Below, piece after piece: positions 25,520 to 34,287 of a stretch of 51,952 nucleotides of DNA. This DNA comes from a virus: IMG/VR virus record IMGVR_UViG_3300026116_000049, positions 1 through 51,952 of that record. One strand, written 5' to 3'. Every line of letters begins with the position of its first letter. Position 1 is the stretch's first letter. The notes beneath the pieces are model-generated. The model worked only from the letters and a program-made list of their open reading frames with translations, was not told where the DNA came from and searched no databases. Both the position numbers and the translations under genes were made by a program.

Positions 25520-26875
25520 TTACTGGCCTTGCATTATGAAGTACTGTTGAGCACCTGCCAACCTGCTACCCCAATAGCCTATGGTAGTCATTACCTTTTC
25601 AGCTTTGGTTGAGGTTGGAGTGTCAGCGAATAAGCCGGTATCAGCCATGTGCCATTTGTTGCCACCGAATGGTGTTTGGTACATGATAGTCAAACGTGGC
25701 ACAGTTACAGTAGTTCCACGCTCAGTAGTACCTGATGTATTACCTACAGGAATACCTAACATAAAACGGTAACGCTGACCTAAGCCACTTGAACTGTACA
25801 TTGCCTGCTCATCGAACAACTGGTAGTTGGTGAAGTTGTATTTGCGTTTGTAGATTTTCAATGAATCGAAGTCCCTTGAAATATCCATACCTCCACGTTT
25901 GCCGGCGTTATCAGCATAAACAATAGCACCGTTGTTGATTTCGGTGAAGATTGAGTTTTGCATTTCAATGTAAGATTGGTTATCGGCCAAAATATCGTAT
26001 TCTTTTGGCGCACCAATTGATGACAAAGCACGTTCCAACTGAGCGAATGTTGTTGTTACACCCCATGTGTTGTACGTACCATTAATACCGTTGGCCTGAA
26101 CCTGTTTGATAACACCATTAGAACCTTCTTCGGTGTATGGCAGGTTGCTTGTTTGTGTTCCTTCCATGATTAGGTACTCACGCTCTAACAACAGCGCCAA
26201 GTCATCATCCTGTTTCTGTTTATAGGTGAATGAATACTGACCATTGATTTGGAAATCGACCTTTTCAGCAGCAGCCAAATCACCGATAGTGGTGTCCTTA
26301 CGGATCTCGGTGCAATAGTTGCTGTATTTGTCAATGTTCCTGATGATAGTGGCTGTTTTATCCGACTGCTCACCAAGATAAACGAACCCACGACCTAACA
26401 ATTCATCCCCTGCCAATGTAGAGGCATTCTGGCCTGTTACAACCGGGGTAATTGAAAAGGTGTGTGCGTTAGGGGTTGAGGTATTTGTCGCTGTTACACG
26501 GCTGTTAACGCCTGTACGGGAGTTATAAAAGATCATACCTACAGCAGGTAATGATTTGGTGCCTGACTGGGTATAACCTCCTGAACCCACAGTAATGGTT
26601 GCTGATGCAGAGTTTGCTACGGTTACTGCTGCTGCAGATGTAACAAAGCCCATGAATGCACCCCTGTTCTGATACCATAAGAACTGTTTGTGGTCAGTTT
26701 TCTCAATGTTACCGGCCAATTCATTCACCAATACATAAGGCACAAAGTTCCTTGTTTCAATGAATTTGTTGTAAGGTGCTACTGTTACAATGTTAAGTCC
26801 GCTAATCAGACCAAATCTGGTGATACTTGGGTCGGAGTAATTAGCTGGTGTTGCTAATGGTGTAGTTATTGCCAT
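25520..26875 (-). CDS. Major capsid protein (HK97-fold type)
   Basis: 451 residues, the usual length for this class. It is rich in T, G, S, N and A. An N-terminal arm (LATPANYSDPSITRFGLIS) is followed by strand-rich inserts (AAAVTVANSASATITVGSGG), the E-loop/P-domain-like region with a long helix (KVDFQINGQYSFTYKQKQDDDLALLLEREYLIMEG), and a C-terminal beta domain (PRLTIMYQTPFGGNKWHMAD). It sits between the scaffold-like and connector genes, the normal place for a capsid gene. No protease gene is seen. The Bacteroidota phage capsid assignment is from position and composition. Confidence 0.75.
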   Translation of the reverse strand: MAITTPLATPANYSDPSITRFGLISGLNIVTVAPYNKFIETRNFVPYVLVNELAGNIEKTDHKQFLWYQNRGAFMGFVTSAAAVTVANSASATITVGSGGYTQSGTKSLPAVGMIFYNSRTGVNSRVTATNTSTPNAHTFSITPVVTGQNASTLAGDELLGRGFVYLGEQSDKTATIIRNIDKYSNYCTEIRKDTTIGDLAAAEKVDFQINGQYSFTYKQKQDDDLALLLEREYLIMEGTQTSNLPYTEEGSNGVIKQVQANGINGTYNTWGVTTTFAQLERALSSIGAPKEYDILADNQSYIEMQNSIFTEINNGAIVYADNAGKRGGMDISRDFDSLKIYKRKYNFTNYQLFDEQAMYSSSGLGQRYRFMLGIPVGNTSGTTERGTTVTVPRLTIMYQTPFGGNKWHMADTGLFADTPTSTKAEKVMTTIGYWGSRLAGAQQYFIMQGQ

Positions 26876-26907
26876 TTCTTTAGTTTTTTAAAGTCGTTAA
26901 TGTTTGG

Positions 26908-27978
26908 TTATGACCAAATCAAATCACCCACATCTTGCTTAGATGACGTATCTACCGTCTCTGCCCTGTTGTTTGACAGGTCGATGTTTTTAATGTCTGA
27001 AGCAATGACCTCTTTGATAGTGGCGTTTTTACTACGGGTACTTACCGATTTTACAATCTTATTCAAGTTCCTTAAAGCATACACATCCTCGGCAATCTTT
27101 AAGTGATTGAATGTACCATCTTCGTTAGTCCAGCCACGCTCTTTCATGAAGTCTGCACCGTTCCACTTTTTCATACTTTCCACCAATTCAGCTTTATCTT
27201 CGGGGGTAACTGTGAAAACCGCTTCCTCGGGTTTTTTGTCGTCACCAATTTGGAATTTAAAGTCTGTGATGTTTGGTACGCTTGTTTCTGCATCTTCTGC
27301 CCATTTACGGTTAGATTCGTCAATCTCTTCCTGGGTTCTTCCTGCAGTCTGTGCAACCGGTTCTTCTTTTGTTATTTTGGGTAATTCTATGGTTTTTTGC
27401 TGTTCTTTGAGTTTAACCCTGCTGTCCCTTGCACCTCTCTGTAACCTTAATAGGTTCTCTTCTGCACGTTCATTGTGGGCTAATGCTTCTTTGTAACCCT
27501 CCGGGTCAAGGTCTTTGTCAATACTGTCAAGGTCATATACCTCTAACTGTTTGCCGTATGCTGTTCTGATTTCAAGTTCAATGTCTTTATCAGTCCATGT
27601 TGGGTTGTCTTTCTTTAGTGACATCCTTACCACATCAAGGTCGCTCATGGTGTCATAGTTACGCTTGATTTCTGATAGGTAGTCATGAATGCTATCAATG
27701 TCGCCATTTACATAGCGTTCGTAAAGGTCTTTAGCCCGTTCATCCTTGAACTCAGGATATTTTTCTACAATCTTCTCAACTACTTTCTCAATAACCCTTG
27801 GCTCTGGTTCGGTTACTACGATCTTTTCAGGCTCTGTAGTAGCCGCTGGTTCAGTAGTTGTAGTGGTTGTTACTGGTTCGTTTTGGGCAGTTGCTTCTGC
27901 CTGTGGAGTAGTTTCGGTTTGAGTGGTATCATGCTCAACTACCGGGGTTTCATCCATACCCATGTATCCTGTACCCAT
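26908..27978 (-). CDS. Putative scaffolding protein
   Basis: 356 residues, strongly acidic, almost entirely helical. The N-terminus is a T/E/P-rich disordered stretch (TTTTTTEPAATTEPEKIVVT), then charged coiled coil (RVIEKVVEKIVEKYPEFKD), helices, and a basic C-terminal segment (KIVKSVSTRSKNATIKEV) typical of scaffold-coat contacts. It lies directly between portal and capsid genes, as is normal for a scaffold. Confidence 0.7.
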   Translation of the reverse strand: MGTGYMGMDETPVVEHDTTQTETTPQAEATAQNEPVTTTTTTEPAATTEPEKIVVTEPEPRVIEKVVEKIVEKYPEFKDERAKDLYERYVNGDIDSIHDYLSEIKRNYDTMSDLDVVRMSLKKDNPTWTDKDIELEIRTAYGKQLEVYDLDSIDKDLDPEGYKEALAHNERAEENLLRLQRGARDSRVKLKEQQKTIELPKITKEEPVAQTAGRTQEEIDESNRKWAEDAETSVPNITDFKFQIGDDKKPEEAVFTVTPEDKAELVESMKKWNGADFMKERGWTNEDGTFNHLKIAEDVYALRNLNKIVKSVSTRSKNATIKEVIASDIKNIDLSNNRAETVDTSSKQDVGDLIWS

Positions 27979-28035
27979 ATTAATTTTTTGTTTGTTTAAT
28001 GTTGGTATAAAAGTAAAACTTCCTTTTTAACTTTT

Positions 28036-30501
28036 TTATGCTGCTTGCTGTTCTTGCGGCTGCATTTGTTGCATAGCTTGTTGTTGGGCTGCTGCCTCTT
28101 GTTGCTGTTGTGCTATCTGCTCTGCTTGTTGCTGTGCAGCCATTTCTTCTTGCTTTTGATGAATGGAGTTAACCATAATTTGTTTTTCACTCTGGTCAAC
28201 TATGCCCATACCATCAAGAATAGGCGCTGGTAATTGCTGCCATGATGCTCCTGGCTGTGCCAACATTGACTTAGCTATCTCAGCTTTAATCAGGTTCACA
28301 GACTTCAATATCTCTTTCTCCTTGTCTTTTTCTGATTGAAGTTCTATTTCTTTTAGCTTGTTATTGGCTTTCAGATTTTCCAAATCAATATCGCCCTGCG
28401 ACTTGGCTTTTGCTGCAGCAATGGCTGCTTGAGTGTTGTCCTGTGAGTTCTGTGCCGCCATCTGCTGCGCTTCTCTTTGACGTTTAGCTATCCGTGATGC
28501 CAACATGTAGGAGGCATAGTCTACATCTATTGTAGCCAGTTTCCTTACATCTATTGCATCTGCCAATGTAATCTCTTTCTGACCCAATGCCTGACCTATA
28601 TTTGCTTCTAAGAATTGCTGTGCCTGATCGTCAATTATTGTTTTGATCTGTACATCAAAGTTCGTACGTTCAAAGTCATCTGTTGCCTCAACCTTGATAT
28701 ATTCAATCTTTTCAGCACCCAACGCTTTCCTATACCCATCATAAAATGTCTTCCCGAATTTCTTACCAAACACCAATATATCCCATCCTCTTAATTGTGC
28801 CAACTTAGCACTTCTTTGCATAATGTTCAGGAATGAGTTGTATAGGTAGTTAGATGAGCTTTCGCCAGTTTGTTTAGCTTGTTTAACCACCTGTTGACTA
28901 ACGGCCTGATTGGTTATCTCGCCTGATTCAAGGTTGTTAGAGCCAGTTATACGCATCAATGTATCAAACTCCGCATTCCATTCATTACGCAATTGTTCAA
29001 GCTTTCCTGAGAATGGAACGTTGTTAGCCGTTATTGGCTCTCTCCTTTGGTCTAAGCCTCCATCATCAATACGTTTGTAGAACCCAATACCCGTTTGCTT
29101 TTTGATTTTGTACAGTTCAAAAGGGCTTAAAGCACCCTCCCCTAAACCAATGTCCACATCACTCATGGTTGATATATCCACATCGTAACCATCGGGCATA
29201 GCTGCAGCAATGATGTTTTGTTGTTTAAGGTCTATCAACTGCATTTTCTTGATAGATGGAATCATGGTTTCAATCATTGGCTTATTCACCATTTGATTGT
29301 TGTTATACATATATATGGCGTAAGAACTGATTATTTCTTGTAAATTGTCTTTAGGCTTAACCATGTTCTTTGATAGACCCCACTCCAACACATATTCTGT
29401 ATCGGCTATCATTACACCGGTATATGAAACGTAATACGGGTTGCTTTCTATGCTGTTTTTAGGGTCAGTAATGGTTTTTACCTTATCCAATGTTTCCTTG
29501 CCAAATCTATCTGTACCTGTCTTATATTTAAGGCTGTAGAGCGTTTTTAATTCCAATTCGATAACTTCTACCCTGAAACTGTCATAAGGTCTTGCAAGGG
29601 CTGTATAGTACAAACTATTCCATCCGTAATTGAAGTCATTAGGATTTCCGTATTTGCCGGTAAATGTCTGTGCCAGTTCCCATAGCCTTTGCTCATCAAT
29701 CTTATTGGGGTACTTTAGTCTTATCTCAGCAATACTCATGTAATACACTTCGCCTATGTATTGCCAATCTCTAAAGTCATTCCATTCTGTAAAGCTTGTT
29801 ATTAAGTTCTCAGGGCGTATAGGACGTATTTTAATCCTTCCTGTGGCATCGATGTACACCTTAGTGCCTGCATATCCACAGTTAATCAAATCATCCATCA
29901 GGCGGTCTTTAATCACGCCTGTGAAGTCATTATCATAGAACACTATGTTAATCAACTCCTGCATGATGATTTCTTCAGGAATACGGTACTTGTAGCCGAA
30001 CATGATTTCAATCTCTGATTCGCTTTGTGGGTCATCATCAGAATATTGTTCTATTTCTGCTCCTGATTCCTGTTGAAGCGCCTGGATTTTATCTTTTTCG
30101 TTGAGTTTGAATAGGGCGTTATCTTTGGCATTTTTCTTCTTTTCAGCACTGAATGGATCAATTGAGGTACAACTAATTTTTTCTTCCCGCTGATTGTAAC
30201 GGTCTTTTAGCCTGTTTAAGAAAGGAATTGCTATTGGTAGTGGTTCATAGATAAGCTGAATAACGCTATTCTCGCCGTCTAAATCAAGGATATCTTTATA
30301 TTCTTGCATTGGCTGTCTGCCCATAGCAAATGCCCTGTTGTAGTCAAATCGGGTCTTACGGCCATATCTTGTTTCGCCGTTGTATCCGGTATTCCAATTA
30401 TCAAAAGCCCCCTGCATAAGCTTTAATCCAAAGCTTTCTTTGTCTTTGTCTGTATCAGTGCTTAAAATATTGGGGAGATTGGTAATACCGTTCAGAGCCA
30501 T
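28036..30501 (-). CDS. Portal protein
   Basis: 821 residues, close to crAss-like portals. Visible features: an N-terminal region LFKLNEKDKIQALQQESGA with a long charged helix, a core with YAGTKVYIDATGRIKIRPIR and PENLITSFTEWNDFRD (the P-x-N-x-I-T-S region seen in this portal group), YYMSIAEIRLKYPNKID, the clip and stem region (NNLESGEITNQAVSQQVVKQ), and a Q/A-rich C-terminal barrel-like tail (QQAEQIAQQQQEAAAQQQA). Preceded by terminase and followed by scaffold and capsid. It would form the dodecameric DNA channel. Confidence 0.8.
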   Translation of the reverse strand: MALNGITNLPNILSTDTDKDKESFGLKLMQGAFDNWNTGYNGETRYGRKTRFDYNRAFAMGRQPMQEYKDILDLDGENSVIQLIYEPLPIAIPFLNRLKDRYNQREEKISCTSIDPFSAEKKKNAKDNALFKLNEKDKIQALQQESGAEIEQYSDDDPQSESEIEIMFGYKYRIPEEIIMQELINIVFYDNDFTGVIKDRLMDDLINCGYAGTKVYIDATGRIKIRPIRPENLITSFTEWNDFRDWQYIGEVYYMSIAEIRLKYPNKIDEQRLWELAQTFTGKYGNPNDFNYGWNSLYYTALARPYDSFRVEVIELELKTLYSLKYKTGTDRFGKETLDKVKTITDPKNSIESNPYYVSYTGVMIADTEYVLEWGLSKNMVKPKDNLQEIISSYAIYMYNNNQMVNKPMIETMIPSIKKMQLIDLKQQNIIAAAMPDGYDVDISTMSDVDIGLGEGALSPFELYKIKKQTGIGFYKRIDDGGLDQRREPITANNVPFSGKLEQLRNEWNAEFDTLMRITGSNNLESGEITNQAVSQQVVKQAKQTGESSSNYLYNSFLNIMQRSAKLAQLRGWDILVFGKKFGKTFYDGYRKALGAEKIEYIKVEATDDFERTNFDVQIKTIIDDQAQQFLEANIGQALGQKEITLADAIDVRKLATIDVDYASYMLASRIAKRQREAQQMAAQNSQDNTQAAIAAAKAKSQGDIDLENLKANNKLKEIELQSEKDKEKEILKSVNLIKAEIAKSMLAQPGASWQQLPAPILDGMGIVDQSEKQIMVNSIHQKQEEMAAQQQAEQIAQQQQEAAAQQQAMQQMQPQEQQAA

Positions 30502-30518
30502 AGCATTTTATTTAATCA

Positions 30519-30526
30519 CAAAGTTA
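30519..30526 (-). promoter_or_regulatory. Promoter -7 element TAACTTTG before the portal
   Basis: Minus-strand TAACTTTG fits TAnnTTTG, in the 44-bp gap between terminase and portal genes, about 18 bp from the ATG at 30501. No TTG at the -33 position. Confidence 0.4.
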
Positions 30527-30545
30527 ATTTAAGTTTGATATTCTT

Positions 30546-32642
30546 TTAATGATATTGCTTACTTCGCTTGATCTTCATGAATTGCCTAACTTTAGGTTCT
30601 ACTTTGGCTATTGGTTGATAGCCCTTCAATCCCATCAATGAATAGCCCCATGCCATACAAGCATCATAATCAGTCCTTTCATCAATATCGAACTTAACCA
30701 TTTCCTTCAGCAACCTCAAGAACTTAATTTTGTGCATGTTATTGTAGGCATATTCCTTCATTTCTGTCAAATGCTGCTCTCTTGCCTCTTTATCCTGTGG
30801 TGCTATGCCATATACCTCTGAACCATTGGCTCTTTTGGTGGTGATTAAATACCCATGCTTCTTTTCCTGTTCAATGTCAGATGCCAGCATTCTTTTAGTG
30901 GCATAGTCTTCCCAGTCTGTAGGTGAACGTTCGGCCAGTAACTTAACCCCAAAGTATTCTAACCCCCAAAATATTTGATCGTGGAACTCTTCTTTTTTAG
31001 GTGGCCTGCCAATGAACATGGCAATAGGCATATTGGAATTGTCAGGGTTTAGCGCATCATATCTCTTATGGATGATACAGCAAGCATCTGAACCTGGGTC
31101 AACAGTGGCCTTAGCGTTGGCGTATGTATCTAAGCCCGCAGCGCCATAAATAGCGTTATTGGGGCATTTAATGCTTCCTTGGTATGTTGACCTGTTGTTC
31201 TCATCAATGAACTCCATAATATACCACATCCCCTCTTTGTGGTCTTCAAAGTATTTTTCACCGCTATCATGTTTTTTAAATACCCCTCGGCGACCCATTT
31301 CTTTCAAGCCCATAGCCCTTAGTTCTTCTTCAACTTTTGCTATTTGGTTGTTTAAGTCGTCAAGTCTGAAATTGCAGCGGTTATTAGCACCTTTGAATAC
31401 CTCTTTCCATGTGAATGGATTTTTAAGTATTTCCTCCAATAGCATTTCCGGGTCATCCTCCAACATCTTTCTGTTCTCTTCCAGATATTGTTTAGCGCCG
31501 ATGTATGGATCAGGACACCCTAATCCTGTAGCAGGGTCTACAAACTTCTTTAAGAACTCTGTCTGCTCTTTTGTTGGGTTTTCGACTATAGATTCGCCAT
31601 ACTTACCTACATAGCCTAAAAAGCCTCTATAGGCTGGTATAAAGAACCGTTTGAGTTTGGTTTGTGTCCGACCGAATTTGTCTTTCTTGCCATTAATATG
31701 ATCAGAACCATCCCAAATGTTCTTAAAGTTATCGCCACCTTCTTCACCTTTATTTACAGTAGTAAACACAGATACGTGTCCACCTATTACAGCACCTACT
31801 ACAAGTGTATCACTGATACGGGTTAAACACTTCTGTACATTATATTTCTTCCACTTTCCAGCCTCGTCAATGGTAACATGCCTTACCCTACGACCATCAT
31901 AAGCATTCTCTGACGTATCAAGCCAGTTAATACGGTTGTTCTTGCCCTTATCTCCGCTGGCCTTGGTGTTGTTTGTGCTGATTTTTTTGGATGGCTTGGC
32001 GATGTGTATTTCGCCCTCCGTAACCTTGTTCAGGTCTGGCATCAAGAACGGTGGTAGCTTTTCAAGAGCGTTCTTAATAAAGAAGTACATTTCCTGAGCA
32101 TCTGTACCCGTCTTTGATACTATACCCTGAATGGTATTGCTTTCGAGAATAGCAATCAACAGCTTAATAGAAGCAGACATTGATGATAAGCCCAAACGTC
32201 TACCCTTAATACCAATGTCACCTAAACAGAATGGATCTTGTTCGCACAGTTCAAAGAACCTGAAGTATTCTAATGATGTTTCCTTAAATATCGGGTAAAT
32301 ACCAATGTCAAGACAGAACCATTGGTGAAAGAAGTGAGCATATTTATTGAAGTATGTCGGCACACCTCTTATCATGTGCCATGCTCCTACGTGTAGTCGC
32401 TCTATTTCAGCATCAAACCAGTCAAGTTGTTCCTGACTGGCTACATTAAACCATAGTGGCCCTTTTTTAGGATCATCATTCCAATCCCACTTTTCATATG
32501 TTAAATCCCTGAACCATACTTGGTCTTTAACAGGTAACTCATAGCCTCTTATTTCTTCAAGAGGTGGGCATATTCCAGTTTTGTAAAGTAGCCCCTGTAC
32601 TTCTATCTCAAAACTTCTCTGTCTACTTATGGGTGGTGCCAT
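30546..32642 (-). CDS. terL: Terminase large subunit
   Basis: 698 residues. ATPase domain: a phosphate-binding segment GDIGIKGRRLGLSSMSA (about residues 141-157) of the deviant type seen in crAss-like terminases, and Walker B RHVTIDEAGKW (about 254-264). Nuclease domain: begins near IYGAAGLDTYA with the first Asp and ends with DERTDYDACMAWG carrying the late Asp. The DNA-packaging motor of the phage. It overlaps the upstream small gene by 20 bp and is followed by the portal. The best-supported call in the window for phage identity. Confidence 0.85.
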   Translation of the reverse strand: MAPPISRQRSFEIEVQGLLYKTGICPPLEEIRGYELPVKDQVWFRDLTYEKWDWNDDPKKGPLWFNVASQEQLDWFDAEIERLHVGAWHMIRGVPTYFNKYAHFFHQWFCLDIGIYPIFKETSLEYFRFFELCEQDPFCLGDIGIKGRRLGLSSMSASIKLLIAILESNTIQGIVSKTGTDAQEMYFFIKNALEKLPPFLMPDLNKVTEGEIHIAKPSKKISTNNTKASGDKGKNNRINWLDTSENAYDGRRVRHVTIDEAGKWKKYNVQKCLTRISDTLVVGAVIGGHVSVFTTVNKGEEGGDNFKNIWDGSDHINGKKDKFGRTQTKLKRFFIPAYRGFLGYVGKYGESIVENPTKEQTEFLKKFVDPATGLGCPDPYIGAKQYLEENRKMLEDDPEMLLEEILKNPFTWKEVFKGANNRCNFRLDDLNNQIAKVEEELRAMGLKEMGRRGVFKKHDSGEKYFEDHKEGMWYIMEFIDENNRSTYQGSIKCPNNAIYGAAGLDTYANAKATVDPGSDACCIIHKRYDALNPDNSNMPIAMFIGRPPKKEEFHDQIFWGLEYFGVKLLAERSPTDWEDYATKRMLASDIEQEKKHGYLITTKRANGSEVYGIAPQDKEAREQHLTEMKEYAYNNMHKIKFLRLLKEMVKFDIDERTDYDACMAWGYSLMGLKGYQPIAKVEPKVRQFMKIKRSKQYH

Positions 32643-32961
32643 TCAGCTTTTCTTTTATTGCTGCACTTCTTGATTCAAATGGATTAGCATCAGAAATAGG
32701 TTTTACTATTGCCTCTGTTGGTGCCTGTTCTTCTTCCTTTGGCTCAGGCAAAATAATCTCACCATTCAGAACCTTATCCAGCATCTGCAAGTTAGGTAAG
32801 TCTTTGGCTATTTTTAATGTTATTTCCCATGCTTTTGGATCAACCTGCACTTCAGGTACTTTTCCCTCAGCATAGTCCAGTAGGTTTTTCGTCTGCAATT
32901 CTATTACGCCTTCTACTGACTTTAAGAGTTTTTGTATCGCTGTTTTTGTTTCGCTTTGCAT
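32623..32961 (-). CDS. Small protein before the terminase, possible small-subunit role
   Basis: 112 residues. Helical N-terminal half (TAIQKLLKSVEGVIELQTKN, AWEITLKIAKDLPNLQM) and an acidic, disordered C-terminal half (PEPKEEEQAPTEAIV). It overlaps the terminase by 20 bp and the upstream basic gene by 95 bp. Position and size fit a terminase small subunit or cofactor, but no DNA-binding motif is evident, so the function is open. Confidence 0.5.
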   Translation of the reverse strand: MQSETKTAIQKLLKSVEGVIELQTKNLLDYAEGKVPEVQVDPKAWEITLKIAKDLPNLQMLDKVLNGEIILPEPKEEEQAPTEAIVKPISDANPFESRSAAIKEKLNGTTHK

Positions 32962-33700
32962 TCTTTACTATATCTGATTGTTTCTTTGCTTCCTGGTCGT
33001 AGAAATCATCAAACTCCTGTATAAAGTTCAATGCTTTTAGTGTTAAAACAAATTTACCTCTTTTACCTGATAACCTTTGAAGCCATCCTTTATTACATAA
33101 ATATTTGGTTCGCACCTTTGATGTGTCCTCGCTCCCAACCACTGACCACATGTAGTAAATATGTGGTTCAACTATCTTTTGATAGGTGGAAACCATGAGC
33201 AAATTGAAAAACTCTTTTTTAATGTTTTTCTGTTCTAAGAATCTATCAACTATAATCATGTAAAAGTGCCCATAGTACTTTACCCTGTTGTTTAAGGCAT
33301 ACTTTGATACCTTACCACGCTCCATAGCAGAAGCACATCTAATAGCCTTTTTCCTTACTGTACGTTCTTTTCTGGCAAAAACTACTCGCCTATGAGCCCT
33401 TTCCCTCCGTTTTACTTCTTTTACCTGCTCATTGGCTTTTGCTTCCACCGTCAACACATGTTTCTTCCAAAGGTGCAGGTATACCCATAGGTTTCTGATT
33501 TTCTTGTTTAGGGTAGGAATATGGACTTCACGTAAGAACTTTTGACCCTTGCCACGGATACTATAGGTTTGCCTGGTTTTTGGTGTAGCCATGGCATTGA
33601 ACTTAAGTCTTTCTTCCTTTTCCTTAAGCTTTTTGTCCATACTTGTGTCGACAGCAATCTTACCGTCTTTCTTGATCCAGAATCCAGCTTTCCTTGGCAT
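32867..33700 (-). CDS. Basic, winged-helix-like protein; candidate small terminase or DNA-binding protein
   Basis: 277 residues, very basic. Residues 85-125 are a dense Lys/Arg helix (KEVKRRERAHRRVVFARKER). A C-terminal third reads SEDTSKVRTKYLCNKGWLQR, LSGKRGKFVLTLKALNFIQE, which resembles a winged-helix hairpin (GKFVLT) after helices. It also ends with a Lys/Arg tail. Positive charge and placement just before the terminase suggest DNA recognition for packaging. It overlaps the following gene by 95 bp, an unusually long overlap. Confidence 0.5.
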   Translation of the reverse strand: MPRKAGFWIKKDGKIAVDTSMDKKLKEKEERLKFNAMATPKTRQTYSIRGKGQKFLREVHIPTLNKKIRNLWVYLHLWKKHVLTVEAKANEQVKEVKRRERAHRRVVFARKERTVRKKAIRCASAMERGKVSKYALNNRVKYYGHFYMIIVDRFLEQKNIKKEFFNLLMVSTYQKIVEPHIYYMWSVVGSEDTSKVRTKYLCNKGWLQRLSGKRGKFVLTLKALNFIQEFDDFYDQEAKKQSDIVKNAKRNKNSDTKTLKVSRRRNRIADEKPTGLC

Positions 33701-34287
33701 TATATTAACACTCCTACAATTTCGTTTTCAACCAGTTTAATGTATTTCTTACCCCAATAGTTAAGTTCGTACTGTTTGTCGTCAACTGTAACAACTGTCT
33801 CGCCGATACTAATTAAGTTATTATCTGGCACATGGGTTATTTTCACTTTAAGACCCTCTTTCTTTCCTCCGCTTAAATAAATGCCGGTTTCAGTGATTAC
33901 CTCGTCTGTTAGCAATTGTTCTCCTAAATAAGCGCCATCAACCATTTTGAATGTATTATCAGGCATTATTTGAAATAAAATAAAGTCTGTGTCTACAATC
34001 CACCCATATTCTGTCAATTCTGCTGTCTCATAGGCCATGTAATGAAGAAATATCTTGTCTCCAACCTTATAGTCACACGATGCAGATGTAATCGTTACAG
34101 AGGCTATTTGGGGCTTTGTTTCAAGGTAATTAAGGTTCTCATTATATTTTGAGCTTTGTTCACCGTCATCTTCCCGGTTTATCCACAGATCAGCCCTTAC
34201 TATATCAAGGTCATTTAGTCCTTTGGTTAGTGTCTTATTATGACTTTCATCAAACTTAACGCCTATTTTGCCATTCAATAACTTCAT
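33700..34287 (-). CDS. Tandem GroES-like co-chaperonin-fold protein
   Basis: 195 residues that read as two GroES-like halves. Domain 1 (about 5-107): KIGVKFD, then YKVGDKIFLHYMAYETAE and VDTDFILFQI, matching the GroES pattern G-D-x-V-x-F ... Y ... D-I-x-A-x. Domain 2 (about 113-195): EVITETGIYLSGG resembles the mobile loop with its I-V-L-like tripeptide (here I-Y-L, 136-138), followed by LISIGETVVTVDD, KQYELNYWGKKYIKLVENEI and VGVLI, the usual C-terminal end of GroES. Known phage co-chaperonins (T4 Gp31, RB49 CocO) replace GroES during capsid folding; two domains in one chain recalls plant Cpn20. Pattern-based, no search done. Confidence 0.55.
   Translation of the reverse strand: MKLLNGKIGVKFDESHNKTLTKGLNDLDIVRADLWINREDDGEQSSKYNENLNYLETKPQIASVTITSASCDYKVGDKIFLHYMAYETAELTEYGWIVDTDFILFQIMPDNTFKMVDGAYLGEQLLTDEVITETGIYLSGGKKEGLKVKITHVPDNNLISIGETVVTVDDKQYELNYWGKKYIKLVENEIVGVLI

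Noticed and set aside
31159-31614. A 151-residue frame on the plus strand within terminase
   Set aside because: Antisense to a well-supported gene; the composition is a shadow of the Lys/Asp-rich terminase coding strand.
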